A stretch of DNA of 31,557 nt, taken from assembly GCA_035575515.1 (NCBI GenBank), contig DATLXU010000097.1, positions 1 through 31,557 of the forward strand. Reading direction: 5' to 3'. Below are positions 30,592 through 31,557 of this stretch, piece after piece. The stretch is from DATLXU01 sp035575515 (GTDB lineage Bacteria; Acidobacteriota; Blastocatellia; UBA7656). Below the pieces are notes generated by a model that had not been told where the DNA came from, did no database searches, and saw nothing but the letters and a program-made list of their open reading frames with translations. Within the stretch, counting starts at the first letter, position 1; each line of letters starts with the position of its first letter. Both the position numbers and the translations under genes were made by a program.

Positions 30592-31557
30592 ATGGCTAAA
30601 GAGTTATTGCACCGCAACGTCGTTATCCTTGGCTCAGGGCCAGCCGGATTGACTGCCGCGATTTACGCCGCGCGCGCACAGCTTCAGCCGCTCGTCGTCG
30701 AAGGGCCGCAGCCGGGCGGGCAGTTGATGATAACGACTGATGTTGAGAACTATCCCGGCTATTCAAAAGGTATTCAGGGACCGCAATTGATGGAAGAATT
30801 CCGCGAGCAGGCGCGGCGCTTCGGCTCCGAGTTTCTTACAACGATCATAACGAGCGCGGACCTGGGCCGTCGTCCGTTCACGCTCGAATCCGACGAGTAC
30901 ATCATCAAAGCAGAGACGTTGATAATCGCATCGGGCGCGTCCGCGAAATGGCTCGGCATACCCGGCGAAGCGCCCGCGCCTCACGGGCTTGGCGGATTGG
31001 GCGTATCAGCCTGCGCGACGTGCGACGGATTCTTCTTCCGTGGTAAGCCGATTGTCGTTGTTGGCGGCGGCGACACCGCTATGGAAGAAGCGACGTTTTT
31101 AACTCGCTATGCCTCGCGCGTGACTGTCATTCATCGGCGCGACAAGCTGCGCGCGTCGAAGATCATGCAGGACAAGGCGTTCAGCAATCCCAAGATTGAT
31201 TTCATCTGGGATCACACGGTCGAAGAGATACTCGGCTCGCCTGAAACGGGCGTCACGGGAGTTCGCATCAAGAACGTCAATACGGGCGAAGAAAAAATCT
31301 TCGCGTGTGAAGGAGTATTCATCGCCATCGGCCACAAGCCGAACACGGACATCTTCAAAGGTCAGCTTGAGATGGACGAGGTCGGTTACATAATAACTTC
31401 GGGCCGCTCGATGGCGACAAACATTCCTGGCGTCTTCGCCTGCGGAGACGCGCAGGATTCGATTTACCGCCAGGCGGTGACGGCTGCTGGCACGGGATGC
31501 ATGGCCGCGATTGACGCGGAGAAGTTTTTGGATCATCTGCCTGTGCCGATGCCGACG
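30592..31557 (+). CDS. trxB: Thioredoxin reductase, cut by the window end
   Basis: 322 codons are visible with no stop before the window ends, close to the usual family length. FAD motif GSGPAGLTAAIYAARA (14-29), the redox pair C141-A-T-C144 in CATCDG, the NADPH motif GGGDTAMEEA (158-167) and the C-terminal flavin motif FACGDAQD are all present. It transfers electrons from NADPH to thioredoxin in the cytoplasm. AAAGGAG lies 15 bases before the ATG, a rather long spacing. Confidence 0.95.
   Translation, partial: MAKELLHRNVVILGSGPAGLTAAIYAARAQLQPLVVEGPQPGGQLMITTDVENYPGYSKGIQGPQLMEEFREQARRFGSEFLTTIITSADLGRRPFTLESDEYIIKAETLIIASGASAKWLGIPGEAPAPHGLGGLGVSACATCDGFFFRGKPIVVVGGGDTAMEEATFLTRYASRVTVIHRRDKLRASKIMQDKAFSNPKIDFIWDHTVEEILGSPETGVTGVRIKNVNTGEEKIFACEGVFIAIGHKPNTDIFKGQLEMDEVGYIITSGRSMATNIPGVFACGDAQDSIYRQAVTAAGTGCMAAIDAEKFLDHLPVPMPT

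Overview
The window is about 31.6 kb of moderately GC-rich, densely coding bacterial DNA with a Gram-negative-type envelope gene set: exported peptidases, a putative outer-membrane protein and a copper exporter. The mix of large secreted S9 and M14 peptidases, an isocitrate-dehydrogenase-like enzyme of the NAD type, several crotonase-family paralogues and a ThiO-like oxidase would fit Acidobacteriota. That placement is an inference from gene style, because no rRNA or marker gene is present.

Layout. Positions 1-3086 hold the 3' end of an ispH-like gene, convergent with a B12-binding-type radical SAM gene, and a glycine oxidase (thiO) gene. Positions 3166-6602 are a copper-type operon: a MerR operator/promoter with a 20-bp spacer, then merR, a CopA-type P1B ATPase with YHS and HMA domains, and a membrane-anchored cupredoxin. 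Positions 6654-7288 are a ParE/Phd-type toxin-antitoxin locus on the minus strand whose toxin gene carries a one-base frameshift. Positions 7370-15972 are a long plus-strand acyl-CoA/aldehyde catabolic run. It has a TetR regulator with a palindromic operator in its own promoter, four crotonase-family enzymes with different active sites, two tandem aldehyde dehydrogenases, a beta-carbonic anhydrase and a 3-hydroxyacyl-CoA dehydrogenase. The likely logic is aldehyde to acid, then activation elsewhere, then hydration/isomerisation and 3-hydroxyacyl-CoA oxidation. The substrate cannot be named from sequence.

Positions 16092-21363 carry two divergently transcribed exported peptidases, S9 on the minus strand and M14 on the plus strand. 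Positions 21426-26066 are a minus-strand block of proteins mostly unknown to me: an M15-type peptidoglycan peptidase, a small all-beta-looking protein, an exported protein with a barrel-like C-terminus, and an exported multi-pass membrane protein with an internal duplication split by a coiled coil. Part of this block is much more AT-rich than its surroundings. It is the best candidate here for an undescribed envelope-associated system. Positions 26368-31557 return to ordinary genes: an exported NTF2-like protein, QueD, an isocitrate-dehydrogenase-like enzyme, leucyl aminopeptidase, and thioredoxin reductase cut by the window end.

A recurrent non-coding theme is intergenic inverted repeats. 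Several have arms built from short quasi-tandem units, and at least six gaps contain one. No tRNA, rRNA, CRISPR array or recognisable transposase was seen.
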